A stretch of DNA of 64,000 nt from Salinimicrobium marinum (GTDB taxonomy: Bacteria; Bacteroidota; Bacteroidia; Flavobacteriales; Flavobacteriaceae). The notes beneath the pieces are model-generated. The model saw only the letters and a program-made list of their open reading frames with translations, was not told the origin of the DNA and ran no database searches. Position 1 is the first letter of the stretch, and every line of letters starts with the position of its first letter. The DNA lies in NCBI RefSeq assembly GCF_014651535.1, contig NZ_BMXB01000001.1, forward strand, positions 1 through 64,000. The letters run 5' to 3'. This document shows positions 63,938 through 64,000 of the stretch, piece after piece. Made by a program: the position numbers and the translations under genes.

Positions 63938-64000
63938 CTGAAAAGTCGGGCTGAAGCCCTTTTTTATCACAATTTTAGATCCTCCGGCTAAAACCAGAGG
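63938..64000. repeat. Inverted-repeat element at the window edge
   Basis: AAAGTCGGGCTGAAGCCC holds the hairpin GGGCTGAAGCCC, and CCTCCGGCTAAAACCAGAGG forms a second imperfect hairpin. The two lie either side of AT-rich sequence. Probably the start of a dispersed repeat that continues past the window. The rest of 63784-63937 shows no gene. Confidence 0.45.

Noticed and set aside
63788-63970. 60-codon minus-strand frame upstream of the M13 peptidase
   Set aside because: It covers an intergenic repeat and has no signal, domain or good start context.
1-64000. CRISPR array, rRNA or prophage
   Set aside because: No regularly spaced identical repeats, no rRNA sequence and no structural phage genes were seen; the only tRNA is tRNA-Leu.

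Overview
The window looks like a chromosome segment of a marine-type member of the Flavobacteriaceae (Bacteroidota). The evidence is the TAnnTTTG promoter -7 boxes ahead of several genes, TTG and GTG starts, many secreted proteins and lipoproteins with Bacteroidota-style signal peptides, and gene families typical of the group: a TPR histidine kinase, DUF4286, an HTTM protein, an OlsF-like double acyltransferase, and the exonuclease-ligase-helicase-phosphoesterase module. Genus cannot be fixed from the sequence alone.

Positions 1-12050 are accessory DNA. At about 960-4250 three, possibly four, minus-strand genes (a two-helix membrane protein, a serine hydrolase, a zinc-protease-like lipoprotein and a 45-residue secreted peptide) are separated by about 130-bp imperfect palindromes. 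For three consecutive units, the variable sequence at the palindrome edge upstream of a gene is the reverse complement of the edge downstream of the same gene (10/10, 15/16 and 10/10 bases). That is the arrangement left by integron cassette insertion. No IntI lies in the window and the core (GTTG then variable) departs from GTTRRRY, so this is an orphan, atypical cassette array and the best candidate here for something undescribed. It is followed by a lipoprotein gene, a two-component system (5103-7769), a membrane protein, a HipBA toxin-antitoxin pair with a striking operator, and a tyrosine recombinase beside tRNA-Leu(CAA), which marks an integration hotspot.

Positions 12188-31564 are mostly housekeeping: prs, rplY (ctc), pth, ribF, an HTTM protein, serS, a TPR protein, a DUF4286 protein, rsmA, mgtE, a cupin, a D-hydroxyacid dehydrogenase and an MFS carrier on plus; then YwbE, an NAD(P)-binding protein, the OlsF-like acyltransferase, aspartate kinase and a GNAT on minus; then fbp on plus.

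Positions 31632-45600 hold a TerB-like protein, the DNA-processing module (MBL-fold exonuclease, ATP-dependent ligase, DExH helicase, phosphoesterase), mfd and asnB. The module is interrupted between ligase and helicase by a DUF559 endonuclease gene flanked by two copies of a composite palindromic repeat. Other REP-like repeats are inserted in frame inside the helicase and mfd. yraN is broken by one stop codon.

Positions 45632-64000 hold a lipoprotein, metG, a secreted protein, a histone-deacetylase-family protein, a GH9 glycosidase, ssb, a one-domain degenerate helicase-like protein, two membrane proteins (DUF389, DUF421), a run of small cytosolic genes, a CBS protein, a membrane M28 peptidase, an epimerase-like protein and an M13 metallopeptidase lipoprotein. 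Dispersed palindromes occupy several of the gaps.
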